From Syngnathus acus (lineage: Eukaryota; Chordata; Actinopteri; Syngnathiformes; Syngnathidae), in assembly GCF_901709675.1 (NCBI RefSeq), contig NC_051105.1:3031104-3095103 (forward strand): a stretch of 64,000 nt of DNA. Reading direction: 5' to 3'. Positions 24,653 through 37,315 of the stretch are shown piece after piece (the first letter of the stretch is position 1; every line of letters starts with the position of its first letter). The translations under genes and the position numbers were made by a program. Under the pieces are notes generated by a model, which saw only the letters and a program-made list of their open reading frames with translations, was not told the origin of the DNA and did no database searches.

Positions 24653-24973
24653 CAGGGGTGTCAAACTCATTTTTTTTGTGGTCATAGCTTCTTTCGGAGG
24701 GCCATTATGACGGTCAACCCAAATCAATGGATGAGCACCTCATATTATATACAGTAAAAGCTACAAAACAAACTGACAAATAACTCGTTTTCAAATCAGA
24801 CCAGTGAAAACTGGTCAAATATTAAAAAAAAAAAAGAGATATTATTAAAAGTGAAGACAATTTGCAATTCTAGTAATGACACACGAATTTGATGCACAAT
24901 TTGTCTTCGCGGGCCGCATCAAATGATGTGGCGGGCCGTATCTGACCCCCGGGCCTTGAGTTTGACACCTGTG
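24653..24973 (+). mobile_element. hAT-type MITE (CAGGGGTGTCAAACTCA end)
   Basis: Starts caggggtgtcaaactcatt and ends ccttgagtttgacacctgtg, giving inverted terminal repeats. The internal blocks ggagggccattatgac and gcgggccgtatctgacccc are characteristic of this abundant vertebrate/fish element. It is flanked by ctgtaggt (24645-24652) and ccgtaagt (24974-24981), which match at 6 of 8 positions and are probably the decayed 8-bp target-site duplication of hAT transposition. No transposase. Confidence 0.8.
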
Positions 24974-24981
24974 CCGTAAGT

Positions 24982-27900
24982 GATTGTGATTCGTTTGGAC
25001 TTCCAATTGCCCTTAGTAATTCCTATTACACTCCAGTGTGGAAATGTTTAGGATTTATTTCCTTCCTTCTTTGAAACCAGCTGTTTTTAAGCTGCACATG
25101 GCTCCCTCGATCACATGAATCACCTGATCAATCATGAATCATATCGCCACTTCCTATTCTCCCTTTACCCATACACACACACAGACAGTGATGCCACTTA
25201 TTCTTGGACTGGTGGCAGTCAATTCATCCAAATGGCAGGTTCCTTTTTTTGCTCCAACTGCAATTTATGAAGCAATGTTTCCACTCTTCATCCTCCTCGA
25301 CTGCCCCTCACTCATTTTGCGGCTTCAGCGTGAAAGATGGTCGTGCTGGGCTACATGATGCTACGTGCTCTAGGTCACACTGCCAGGGCCGCTGATGATA
25401 TATCACATCATGTACAGTAGAACCTCTAAGTGGAATACAATACATTCCTTGACCACTAAATTGTTTTGGTCCTGATAGAAAATAACTTAACAATGATACA
25501 ATACCATACAACTTTATTTATATAGCAAATTTTAGTGGGCAGTAAGCATCAAACCACTCTGCACTGCTCAACGTGACATCTGTTTGCCTTGAGATAACAT
25601 TTGCTTGATATTAATTGACTGTTCATTTTGCACTAAGCAGCCGCACAATATCCTGCACACTGCTATGGTTAACATGTCAAAGGTGGAAAAATAACATGCG
25701 GGTGGAAAGGAACATGATCAAATTCATATCACATGACATGTTAGAAGCAGGATCAGGACATGGGCATGTAGTTTAGCTGACAACTGACCTGCCCTCAGCC
25801 ATAGTGTGCTGAATAGAATTCAAAACAAATAGTGTCCTAGTGTATGTGACAATAATCACTGAAGATTTGGAAGGGATTGGTTGAAAAGTGTGACAGGTAG
25901 AATGGTGGCGAGAGACTTGTACTTTGACCCCAGCCACGTTGGCCATTATGTCATGGGAATAATTAAAAATGAATAGGGCTCTTCCCATTTACTTTGACCA
26001 TCATTAAAAATGAATAGGACTTTGCTAAAGATTCGTCGCAGACCGAGAAGGTTGACCTCAGCTACCTGCCAATCGTGTGTCGGATATCATTAAAAATAGA
26101 TTGGGTTCTTTCTTTGAAATAAGCGATGAAACTATTCAAGATCAACCAGTTGGAAGGAGAATATATACAAGCTGTTCTCTCGTCTACATAGTGACATTCA
26201 TCTAAAAAAAAATCCCTTCACATTTCTTCTTGACATTGAATCTGTAAAGTTCTTCTTTACCGAGCGCCCCAGCTGTGCATCCATGGTAACAGAATTTCTT
26301 TGTTTCCTTTTTCTTCTAAAAGGGATGATTAGTACCACAGAGAGTAGTTATTACAGGAAGTAAAAGTGGTAGTTAGAGTTCCTGATGAAGAAGGTAGTTA
26401 GCAGAGGAAGGATATAAGAGGGGAAGAGAAATGGCAGAAGGGGCCTAAATAGCGACAGGAAATTGGGAGTGTCGTCTTTGCACTGAGTAAATTAAGAGTC
26501 TGGGAGAAGATCGACCCCGCTCGGTTTCTTTTTTCTCATTTCAATCATCATACCATGTTCTGAGACGATAATCGAGACACAATCGGGTGTACGTATTTCC
26601 CGGAAAAAATGCAAATTTTCCAAAGTAGTAATTGCAGTAGCTACACCATATTGTTGCCCAAAATGTTTTAAAAAGCCAAGCATTCAATTATTTGAAAACG
26701 CTGTAGAAGAAAATTTCTGGTTTGGCTTTGTTTTAATTTTTTAAAGTGAGTGTACGGGAGAGAGACAGTACATATCGTAAACCTTACCAGGATATTTAGG
26801 GATAGCATAATTAGCATGATTAGAAATACTTCAGAAGCCGCTGTGTTTAATATTTCAAATATGACAACAAATCTGATTTAGATAACTCAAAAATGGTTAT
26901 TTTGTGTTGCATCTCAGTCAGCCGAGTCACGGCGGGCCACAAAGATTGATTAAAAGCATCCGTCATTTTTTAATGTCTTTCCTGGCGCTGAAGGACTGAG
27001 AAAGGCCATTTAACAGAATAAAAATCCGGGTGCCTCGGATTCGACCTTGTGGATGTGTTTATTTATGAACGAAAACACATACAAGCCCATTTTAATGGCG
27101 CTATTACTGTGCCCCGCTTCACGTTTTGACCTCGTCTCGTGGAATATGGATGTGTAACGAGCGGGCCCGAGAGGCTGGATGGAGGAAGACAAGCATAGAG
27201 AGTCCATTACCGCACTTGTAAACCAGTCAAAGCTATTTACCCCATGCTGCGCCTCTCGAATTACTGACTGCGCTCAGGATGCATACCGCAAATGGCAATT
27301 AAAGACGAACCGTCGACACATACACACACTTGCGTGCTCTCCCCGAGGCAGCGCTTTGGTGCAGATATACCGATCTCCATAGCAACCTAAGCTGATGTGG
27401 GCGATGGTGGCATTAAGAAGATTGATTGTCATAAGAAAATCAACAGCGGAGCAGAATGAGGGCATTGGTAAAAACAATCGTGTACGCTTCAGTGCGGCAA
27501 CTGTGGATTTAGTCACCCCGCTACTGTCTCTTCCTGCTGCTGAATGATACAGCCCCAGGAAATACAACATTCGAGACACATTTCGTTCGTCCGCCACCTC
27601 CTGTTTCCTAATCAAACCTTTCGCTGACAACAGCAGACGAAACAGCGGAGGCCTTTTGCTCTAAAGGTGCTTCTCAGGTATTTAACCGCAAGCTCAAGAG
27701 TGCTTCTACAGCTCGTGAACTCACACAGAGCCACGAATGCTTGCAAAAAGCTGCAAGGCAGGTCTCCAATGCTAGTTGGGGGAGAGATTAGTCTTGTATG
27801 CTTGCATTCACTTCTTCATTTTGTACTCATTCTGGTCTTCTTGTGGTTTACACACTGCCGGAGATCACATTTCAGTGGCGTTCAGAATTGTTTGATGGCG

Positions 27901-28020
27901 ATCTAGCCGGAATAACAGACTTGGATTGTACTATATATACAAGTCTCTCTCTCTCTCGAGTCCATAAAAGCGGACGTACGTTTCAACCAAGCAGCAATTT
28001 ACTGTGAGTACTTCCAATGC
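24982..28020. other. Intronic sequence
   Basis: Contains a short actttatttatatagc remnant near 25510-25525, of the type common in fish retroposon tails, and the degenerate tandem repeat at 25924-26115. 26980-27420 is relatively CpG-rich and repeat-free. No coding evidence. Confidence 0.65.
25924..26115. repeat. Degenerate tandem repeat, three units
   Basis: Units beginning ttgacc start near 25924, 25994 and 26052. Each contains attaaaaatgaatagg or a close variant followed by ctctt/ttcttt. The first and third units align over about 60 bp (ttgacc(c/t)cagc(c/t)ac...), while the second lacks an internal part. Confidence 0.6.
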
Positions 28021-28334
28021 ATCCATCCATTTTCTGAACTGCTTATCCTGACGAGGGTCGCGGGCATGCTGGAGCCTATCCCAGCTGACTTTGGGCAGTA
28101 GGCGGGGGACACCTTGAACCGGTCGCTAGCCAATCGCAGGGGCACACAGCCATTTGCAATCACAACCACACCTAGGGGCAATTTGGAGTGCTCAATCAGC
28201 ATTTTGGGAATTTGGGAGAAAACCACGGGGCAGAACATACGAACCGCACACAGGAAAGCCAGATCCGGAATCGAACCCATCAACCGCTGCACTGTGAGGC
28301 GGGCGTGCTAACCAGTGCTCCACCGTGCTGCCCA
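28021..28334 (-). mobile_element. tRNA-derived SINE, near full length, minus orientation
   Basis: In reverse complement it runs from a tRNA-like head (gttagcacgcccgcctcac) through a B box at 28267-28278 (minus-strand gggttcgattcc), then the SINE body, ctgggataggctccagca, and a short tail gaaaatggatggat. It belongs to the same family as 7422-7758 and lies in opposite orientation within the same intron. Confidence 0.8.
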
Positions 28335-30440
28335 AATATCAAACTCACAGAACCTGTTTCGCAGGGGTTGCTTGTGTTGAGTAGAGCAAGACAATAAGTG
28401 CCTATTGATGGGTCAACAGAGAATTGCAACTTGTTACAAGTGGAATGTAAAAGTGAAATTAAACCAAATAATAATAATAATAACATCTGCAAAAGGAAAC
28501 CTTGCAGTTCATCTGCCAATTTTATGCACCAACCCCACCGAGTCTATTTCTCTTTCTGCAATGTAAAGCACAAACTTGAACATATTGCACTCCGACCAGC
28601 CTGAATTTAACGAGAGATGCTGCTATGATTGGCCGGCAAAAAGCTACTTTACGCCTCACAATCGCGCCAACACTGCTACGCCTAATTACATCTGTGCAAA
28701 GTCTAGCAAAATACCAAAAGAAACAAAACTCCCATCGATGTTCACAGTTTGACTGTGCTTTGCAGTTGACACCACCATGGATGAGTTCTAGCTGGACAAT
28801 TGTTCATCCATGACTCATCCAATTTGGAAATCCTGCTTGTTAATCATCTTCAACATTGCGGTACCTTCGTCATTCTTAAACAGCGTATTATGTTTACTCT
28901 CAAGGGGGCCCTGGAGGCAACCTCAACTTTCTGGTTGTTCCTTGTTGATGTTCATCATCTGTCTGCTAAATCAGATTGAACCAATTAACCGGGATGACTA
29001 CGTTTGAAGCGGAGGACCTCAGCTGAGCCGAGCCTTCAGAGCTTATGTAACAAGAAAGAAGGCGAAGGAGAAAATGATAGAGCGCCAACCGTAGGAAGCC
29101 CTCTGGGAACGATCCTCCTCTCTCATTGTTTTCTCCTTCCTCCTTCTTCTGTTTCTGGCTCTTCATTTTGTTCTGTCCAGCAACACTCCCTGAAAACGTG
29201 TTGTCCTAGCATCTCTTAGTGATCTGCCTCTTTTTATTTATTTTTTTGTCCATGATGCATTACTCATCACCAAAGCTCTGTGCAGCTGAACGTCAAACTT
29301 GGTCGACCAAACGCTGCCACTCGATTGTCAAGAACATCAGAAGGCCCGAGTTTGGGAGTTCTCACTCGCCTTCGTTTTCATTTTTTCTCCCCCTGCACCT
29401 TGCCTTGTTTTTGTGGCACTTGTTTTTCTTCATCTGTCTCTTACGTAAAGGCAGACAGAAGTGGAGCAAGCTTCAAAGTGAATGGCAAAGCTGCCTTTTC
29501 CCTGCTCACTTCCCTCTTCATGCATGGCGCTCCAGTGCCAACGCCATCCCCCCAGCCCCGTCCTCATCATTTATTCTAACTTCTCCAATCCGTTCCTATT
29601 ACTTACTGTAAAATCACTGCAGCATTTTTCCAGGGCTTCGGATTGGGTTACAGAAAGATATACTCCTAGGCTTCCAGGTGGCAGTTTTTTGGAATGTAGA
29701 AGACCTCAAGCAGGAGATGGATCTCATTACTGCTGCCTCTTTCTCCTATCTGCCTTTGTTGTGTCAAAAAGAGCAAAGCTGGGATGAGTAGGGAGCACCT
29801 TCCCTTTGAATACCTGTCAGTGAACCCCAACATCAGATGGCGACGAGGTAAAAGCTACCCTTACCTAAATCACTTCTCTTTAAAGACATTGGCATCGCTT
29901 AAAATGGAAAAAAAAATCCTGACCGGTGATTCAACAAGAGTGCCCTGAGCAAACTGGATAATGGCAGGTTTATTAATAACACACACACACACACACACCT
30001 ACAACGCTTGACTGACAAGACTGAATATACATGTTGACAGACATCAAGTTAAGTAAACTCAGAATTAAAAAAATAGTCTAGTCTGGTGAACTTATTGGGG
30101 GCTTTCAGCTCTAATAGCAAACCAGTGAGGTTTATATTTCTGGCCACTTATGGACACTTAGGGCACAGCTTACAGTTTGGCAACAAGTTCAAGAGGCATC
30201 TGGGGTTGCCTCTTTTCCACAAGCTCAGTTCAGCTACTTGCCTTCTGTTATTCCATTGCAAATTCAACTGGGGCAGGTGGTGGTAGTACACTGAGCAGGA
30301 TTTGACCCTCGCTACCCCGACATTACACAATCAAATGAGCTCCTGGGAGATAGCTTGTTTACCTGCCGGATGATTAGAAGCACCAGTGGCAAAAGCCAAA
30401 CTGTGGCAGGGTTTCTTTTTCTGGACCTGGAATTGTGAAC
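28335..30440. other. Intronic sequence
   Basis: Contains (AAT)n at 28468-28482 and (AC)n at 29980-29998. The pyrimidine-rich stretch 29110-29600 has long open frames from its base composition but no protein signature. Confidence 0.65.
29980..29998. repeat. (AC)n microsatellite
   Basis: About nine AC dinucleotides, uninterrupted. Confidence 0.9.
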
Positions 30441-30730
30441 CACCACATTACTAATAGTCCAACCAGCCATCTTAGGTGGAAAGGTGGACTACATCCTGGA
30501 CTACCTATGAGCCAATTGAACAGAGCCTTGAGTGGGAATTGATCCAGAAAAGCAGCATGGAAGTCAACGACTGTACAACCACATTATGAATGACACAACA
30601 TCTTATCCTAGTCATCTTAGGTGGAAAGGCGGACTACATCATGGACTGGTCATCAGACTGTCAAAAGGTAATTGTGACTGGGACAGTGAAAGGGATTTAA
30701 CCAGTGCTAACTACTCTAAAGTCATTTATT
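30441..30730. repeat. Two-unit tandem repeat, about 145-bp period
   Basis: The phrase catcttaggtggaaagg followed by (t/c)ggactacatc(c/a)tggact occurs at about 30468 and 30613, 145 bp apart. Upstream of each core is a related ccacatta(c/t)taat/gaat segment, and downstream a gtg(a)ggaattgatcc/gggatttaacc segment. A third diverged relative of the downstream part is at about 30291 (gagcaggatttgaccc). Confidence 0.65.
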
Positions 30731-30747
30731 AGAACTGTATATTAATA

Positions 30748-31040
30748 AGATCCTCTTTTTGTCATGTACATGAAATTTGAGCTCTGCATTTGACCCTTCA
30801 CAGCAAACTTTTATTGGCACTGGACTTAACTAGAGGGCTGCTGAAGTGCCCGAGGAGCAGTTAGGGGTATCAGTGTCTTGGTGGGTCCAGGGGGAAGGGT
30901 CTTGGACTTGGGGTCCCCCAAATGACACTAAACCACTTGGCCAGATTAGGCGTAAAAATGGACTCCCTTTACGGTACATTGGATTGATCCCGTGCCTGCT
31001 GTCATCGTTGTGAATCACGACACTACCAACTGCCTGACGG
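30748..31040 (+). mobile_element. Probable SINE-like fish repeat, diverged
   Basis: The order tgtacatgaaatttgagctc, tgcatttgaccc, ccgaggagcagttaggggt, aaccacttggcc resembles a common teleost repeat that ends in a reversed tRNA-like sequence. Recognition is from memory of the pattern, and divergence is high. Confidence 0.4.
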
Positions 31041-34000
31041 AACAGTGACTAGAAAATGAGTAAGGCAAAAAAATATACTTCAAGCAGGAATCGTTTCCGT
31101 GATTTTCTGTTTTAAGGTAACACACCCTTAGCTTGACATTCTGCCAAGTAGAAAGTTGTCACCAAACTTTTGCTTTGCGCTTCCTTTTCTAAGACTCATC
31201 TTTTTCTCCGGGAAGGCCAACGACGACATTAATTGGGCAGTGGAGTGAGCAGGCAGTCAGATGGCTCTTTCGCAGTGACAGCATCTGCCACCGATTCAAG
31301 GCGCTGAATCGGCTCAACGGCTCCTGATAAGGTCTATTAGAAGCAGGCATGGTGGACAGGCCTGTAAAACTACAGCGACTAAAGGACAGCGGCTGACAAT
31401 CCAACGACAGGTGGATGCCTCGAGGAACAAATGGGCTTTTGTGAATGAAGGCTCAAACGCTCCATTCTTCTTCATTTCTTTGCTCGCCTAACATTAAGTG
31501 AGCACGGAACAAGCGTCTGAATGTGATGCACAGTAGTGTGTTAGGTGTTTCTTGCATGTTTCTGTGCATCCCAGCATCAACCTTCACCGCAACACGCTCT
31601 CGCTTCCCTGTGCCGCGTCGCTCTCGCTTCATTTATTACGCCTTCTCCCGGGCCAGGCTCGGGACTCGGTGAAAAATGACGAGCGCTCACACGCTTAAAC
31701 CTTTCGCTTTGTTCTGCTGACACACTAGTTACCGTGCCGAGCACCACGGGTCATCGAGTACTTGAGGCATTCGAGGTAAGCGGCTTGAATGATAACACCC
31801 AAAAAAACTGTGCATATCAACATGACCTTTAAAGATATTTTACACAGTGGTGTTGCATAAGTAATAACAGTATGAGGAAAATATTGCACCCCTTAACCCA
31901 ACATAAAACGGCTCAAGGCCAACTATATTTTTAACATTTTAAGTTCCAAAGTAATTGAAGCATAATGCATTTGCTATTTTCACTGCACTATTCATATTTT
32001 TTCTAGACAATCTTCAAATAAGGAATACGAATATAATAATAATAATAATAATAACAATGAATACAATAGGGAAGACACAGTTTGATGAAAATATTGTAGT
32101 ACATATAGTGTCAAAAAAATGTGAAGACAGCAGGCAATTTAAAAGCGATTTAAGTTAGAGCAACACAACAATGATACTGTGGACTGGAATGTTTCAATTT
32201 TGCACAGCATTTGGGCTGTTTTTCATTCGATCCGCTCAGCAGATAATCTCTGATGACTACACAAAACAGCAGTACATTTGCATCTAATTAAAACATATTA
32301 CTATTTTTTTTTAACGATTAAACTAACATTCATCTGTATTCTCTGAGATTCCATACTGCGCCACTTTAAAAAAACGCATACACATTCAAAATGAGGCTAA
32401 CTATTGAGAAAAAAAAAAAATCAACGGCAACAAAGTCGACCTAAACCATGCTGCCAGTAACTCCTTATCAGTCTCTTGCAGCAGCAGAACATTGAAAAAC
32501 AAAACATAATTGTTAGTTCTGCCTCTACTTAAGAACTTATTTTACCTTCATTGTTCATTTTTCTCTAGTTCTGCTTTCCAAAAATTGTGTTAAAAGTTCA
32601 ACTGTTCCAATTCCAAGGGTGTTTTGCTTTGTGTTGGTTAATGGCGACTGTTGTGCAAAAAGTGCGACCTTAAGTAACACCAGAAGTTCAATTCTTATGG
32701 GACTAATTCTACCCATGGTAGAAGAGTCAAAGGCTCGAAAATAATGGCCAAAATGTGAATGAAAGTAGTTTTCCATATGCACCGTTGTTATTGCGTTGAA
32801 CTCAACTCTTCAGCGAGAACCCTTGTGATCTTGTGGTCACACGGGTGCAGATTTCCCGACCGTAGTCGGAGAAAAAGACGTGGTGTTGTTTTGTGCTACA
32901 TTATAATAATAATAAAAAATAAAAAAAATCAAGAAAACGGTTTGAGATGGTCTACCAGATATATAGGAGAAGTGGATCTATGAATGTGTGTCCATGTGGG
33001 CAGATAGTGAGCATTAAAGTGACAAGGGGCAATTCGGAGACGTGACTGGGTTGACCCTCTGTGACTCTCCAGAGAAATGTCAATTTCAATTTCACCCACT
33101 CGCCGGAGTTAGGTGACATGTCACAGCTGTGCTCAGCACACAACACTGTCAATCTATTGAAGAGGGGACGATAGGGGTGGGAAAACCTTGGAGAGCTGAG
33201 GACAGAAGAGGGCAGTCTGCAACTTCAACACTCATGGGGAAGCCATCTGATCTTCCATCATGTCTTCTACGGAGGTCAATGGACGAGGTGGCATCATTTG
33301 AGAGGAGGGAAGTCGCCTTTTATATTAGTTGAAAAAGCCAGCAATTTTCCACATTGCTGTTCTGTGTAAACGGGACAGGGAATCGGGCAGACAATTCCAA
33401 CTGGGAATTTTCCACCATCCGATAGAGCATGAGTATGAACGTAAGCACGTTTGATTTCTATTCTGGATCCGATGCAGCAATCTTTGTGAAAAACACATTA
33501 TAGGTAGCCAGAGTAGCACTCAAAATACCGAAATCAAATCAATACTTTAAAATAAAATGCCCCAGCTGTGAGTTGAATGAATTATTTACTCAAATGAAAA
33601 GCGCTCACTGATTTAGAAAGATATGTGAACAATATCTGAGAAAAAAGTTTATAATAATAATAATGGACAGAAGCAATTAAACTGAGAACTGTTACAATTA
33701 CAAATCAACATGAACTGAATACATTTCAGTGGATGGAGACAAGCAAATACATACAGGTACTGTTTATTTTGTTATTTGCTGTTTTTCTCATCTCACAACA
33801 GCGCCCAAACGACCAATAAATAGCAAACCCAAACAAGCTGAATTGCAATGTAAAAATGTCTATTAAGGATATTAGTGCTGCTTGGAAGTCGCTTTTGGAA
33901 AACTTGGAAGAGGAAAACAGTCAACACATTGCACATTGGAGTGTGGGAATGAGCGCCAAGGTTGACATAAACATTAACCTTCCTGTGCTCACAGCCAATC

Positions 34001-34372
34001 CGTAGATTTGCTCCGATCTATTCTGGCTACACAAGCAAATCTGCTAATTGCTGCCTGATAGAAATGAAAAATGTGCGTCCTAGGTGCTGGCGTTCTCACA
34101 AGACGCTTCAAGCATTGTGGGTGTTACGAAGATGGAGATGATAAAGATAGATGGGAGCAACGTGAGGGAAATCAGCCATCTTCTGAGTGGCTGGGCTTCT
34201 GCAAATGGCTAACACATAAGCAGAGCGATGTTTGTCAGCTCTTACACGTGTCCCGCTTTGTGAAAGAATGGAGTTCCATTACTTTCCGCTCCAATACGTC
34301 CATCTGTTTGCTTTGGGGGACAGTAAAGTCCTCAATCAGTTACAATTATCACACAGTTTGCGACAACTGCCC

Positions 34373-34411
<39 letters not shown>

Positions 34412-36940
34412 TAAGCAGTAGAAAGAGTCACACTAATATCAGAGTCGAATCCCGTCCTCCGGGAAGCCAATAACAAAGCATCCAACTGGAAAAAACAGTA
34501 GAACCTCAGTTCCTAACATTTCGAGTTTCGGGGGGAAAATATGTCATAACAAGCATAATGTCATCTTATGATGCCAGTCGCCAGTCCACAAACTAGACAT
34601 AATTTCCGCCAGCAACAAGGGGCCAACTCTGCGTGTTTTTTTTGCAATACTTTCATCCGGAGGGTTTGAAAGTTGGAAATAATGAGCGGTCACAATGACC
34701 AGGGCCTGGATTTTTCCCAATTCATTTGGTAGTGAGCCACATGAAGACACTGGAGACATTTTAAATTGACAATCAGAATGAAAAGTTTTATTTAAGAAAA
34801 AAAAGAAAAGGAGTGCATTTGCCTTTGTCTGTATAAGTGGTGTTTTAGTCCCATTTTAAAAGTAAGACCGCGGGCTAAGAAAAACTAATAACATGTTTTT
34901 GCAGAGCTCCTTCAGAAAGAAGAAAAGGCCAAATGAAGTAGAAGAGGAAAATACAAAAAAAAAGATGCATTAGAGAGATACGATAACAGCAGTCCTACTG
35001 AAAATACAGGTTTGTGACTTCTGGTGACTGTCACGCACCGAGCCCGCTCTGCATAATCTGTGGTGACAGCTTCGTAAATGAGACAATGAAGCCTTCAAAA
35101 CTGCCAAAGACGAACTGAATATCTTACTTCTATTTCGGGCAAGTGGGAATTTCCAAAATGACGCCGACCCAAACAAAATTACCATGTAGTAGGCTGGACA
35201 TAAGCGACACACACTTCTGGTTTCACACACTTCTGGTTTCACTGTCTTCCATAAAATGAGACTGCCTTGTTGAAGAGAGACATGAGAAGGGCTCCCGCTA
35301 ATTGTACCAAATACATTCACTTTTAATTAAACTCCATTTTCAATGAATTGGTTTCATTTTTGGAGGCTTCTAATTGCTGTTTTCGTCTCGTATCTGGATG
35401 GTTTGATGTTAGACGAGAGTTTATTTGCATCCTGGATGACTAAATTCCTGCATTTAAATGTCATCTGTTTGTCATTTATCAAAGATGTTTTTTTTTTTCT
35501 TACATTGGGACTGGCAGGTGGTCCGCCTCTCGTGAGAAGACAAGACCTATTTGAAAACAAATGGTACTGATCATGGATGAATGATGGTTAACTTGAGGAG
35601 GTATAAGCCAGAGCCATTCACTGTTTTGTTAACAAGTTAGTTGGTTGATGTTAGAAGTCATGTTTGAATCAACAGTTTATGTTCCACCTCACGAAATAGA
35701 TCAAAGATAAACTGCTTTGTGTAATGTCCGGTACTAAGTTTATAGTTACTAGTTGTTTCCACAAGATTCTGCTTTAATTGTGCTACAATTTATAATTTTA
35801 CCTCAAACTGAATATTTGTCATTAAGATGCCGACTGCACTGGAAAAAAAATCCCAAATTTAATGATTGAGAGTTGCCCTCTAGTCCTCATTTGTGTTGGG
35901 GTTATTCAAATACGATGTGGTTAAGTAGTTCCATAACCCACCAAATTGATGCCTTCTAAAAAATAGATTTTTTTTTTCTAAACCTTGACTAAAAATACCT
36001 TTTCTCTTGTGGAAACAATCTCGGTTATTCAAGTTGGTTTGTCGTCCATCACCTCGCAATCCATTTTGATCATCTATTTTGCCTTGCCACGTTAGAAAGC
36101 CAGCTAATTATGATTGGGCTGTTTTTGAGAAACTGCAGCAACATAAAAGATGAAAATGGCTCCTTGTTTTTCCCTGGCAGGCTTGCCTTTTCATCTCCCT
36201 GCATAGTGCACGCATTTTACTGCCCATCCACTAGATCCCATCAGCTTCCCACTTCATCTCCCTCCATGTCCAACTTAAAAATCCTAGAGGGCTGGCCTCA
36301 ATCGGTGTGCATTCTGGCCATCGTAAATCTGCCGCGGCACCTCCATAAACCTGTCCGGGGCGTGACTTGACAAATATTAAGGAAGTGGCGATGAAATAAA
36401 GAACAAATAAATACTAGTGAGAGAGACAACTTGCTTTGCTGACAAATATTTACCTGGTGTGGAACACCGCAGGGAGTTTGTGGCAGATCAGTGAATTGTA
36501 TAATGTACATTTTCCTGTGCTGTAGTTTTTTTAAAACCCAATAAGACCCTAATGATGTCTTCAGTGAGATTTTGGGTTTCGAATGACAGCAGATTGTTAA
36601 GAAGGTACAATATGATCCACTTGTCTTATGAAAAGAGCAGCCTTACACTCTGGTGTGTAAACACATGGGGCTGCAAAGTGACCCACATGCGGAGAAGGAA
36701 GAGAAAATGTTACGCGCAACGTAGTATTTGCGGAATTTGGTCCAGCGAGTAGGCGCCATGGGAATTAGCTTTTTATGATCTCATATCCACAGAGGAGCAA
36801 TTCAGGAAGAGATGAAAATACAGTATTTAGGGGGAATGAGGTGAGGCTTTTTGATCCCATTTCATGGAGGCATCACTAAAGATGAAGACACGAATCATCA
36901 AAAATGTCTTATGCTTTATGTTTCATCTTTCAAGCAGGAT
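31041..36940. other. Intronic sequence
   Basis: Contains (AAT)n at 32031-32054, short AAT runs near 32902 and 33648-33663, (TG)n at 34375-34409, and a 16-bp tandem duplication (cacacacttctggttt) at about 35207-35237. 31560-31770 is GC- and CpG-richer. No coding evidence and no other interspersed element recognised. Confidence 0.65.
34375..34409. repeat. (TG)n microsatellite
   Basis: About seventeen uninterrupted TG dinucleotides. Confidence 0.95.
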
Positions 36941-37315
36941 TACCGTCTTTTCCGCACTATAAGGTGCACCGGATTAAAAGGCGCACCTTCAATGAATGGC
37001 CCATTTTAAAACGTTGTCCATATATAAGGCGCACCAGATTATTAGGCGCATAGAATAAATAACTCAACATTGCTCAAACGTTAATGCAATCACAATATAG
37101 TAACACTCGAATTAGTGAAAACAATAACAATATGTCAATAACTCAACGTTGCTCAAACGTTAATATCACACAACACACAAAATAAACACGTAAAGCTTAC
37201 TTTCATAAATTAGTCCTCATCCATCGAATCCATATTGGTCCATATATAAGGCGCACCGAATTATAAGGCGCACTGTCGGCTTTTAGGTGCGCCTTATAGT
37301 GCGGAAAATACGGTA
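36941..37315 (+). mobile_element. MITE, GGCGCAC-terminus type, subfamily B copy 1
   Basis: Left end taccgtcttttccgcac, right end gtgcggaaaatacggta, with subterminal ctataaggtgcac/ataaggcgcac words repeated inside. It shares termini with subfamily A but has a different core, which contains two copies of gctcaaacgttaat about 75 bp apart (near 37071 and 37150). It begins and ends with TA. No transposase frame. Its reverse complement is the element at 54437. Confidence 0.8.

Noticed and set aside
29219-29611. 130-codon plus-strand open frame with hydrophobic stretches.
   Set aside because: The DNA is pyrimidine-rich, which generates Phe/Leu/Ser-rich frames by composition; there is no family resemblance.
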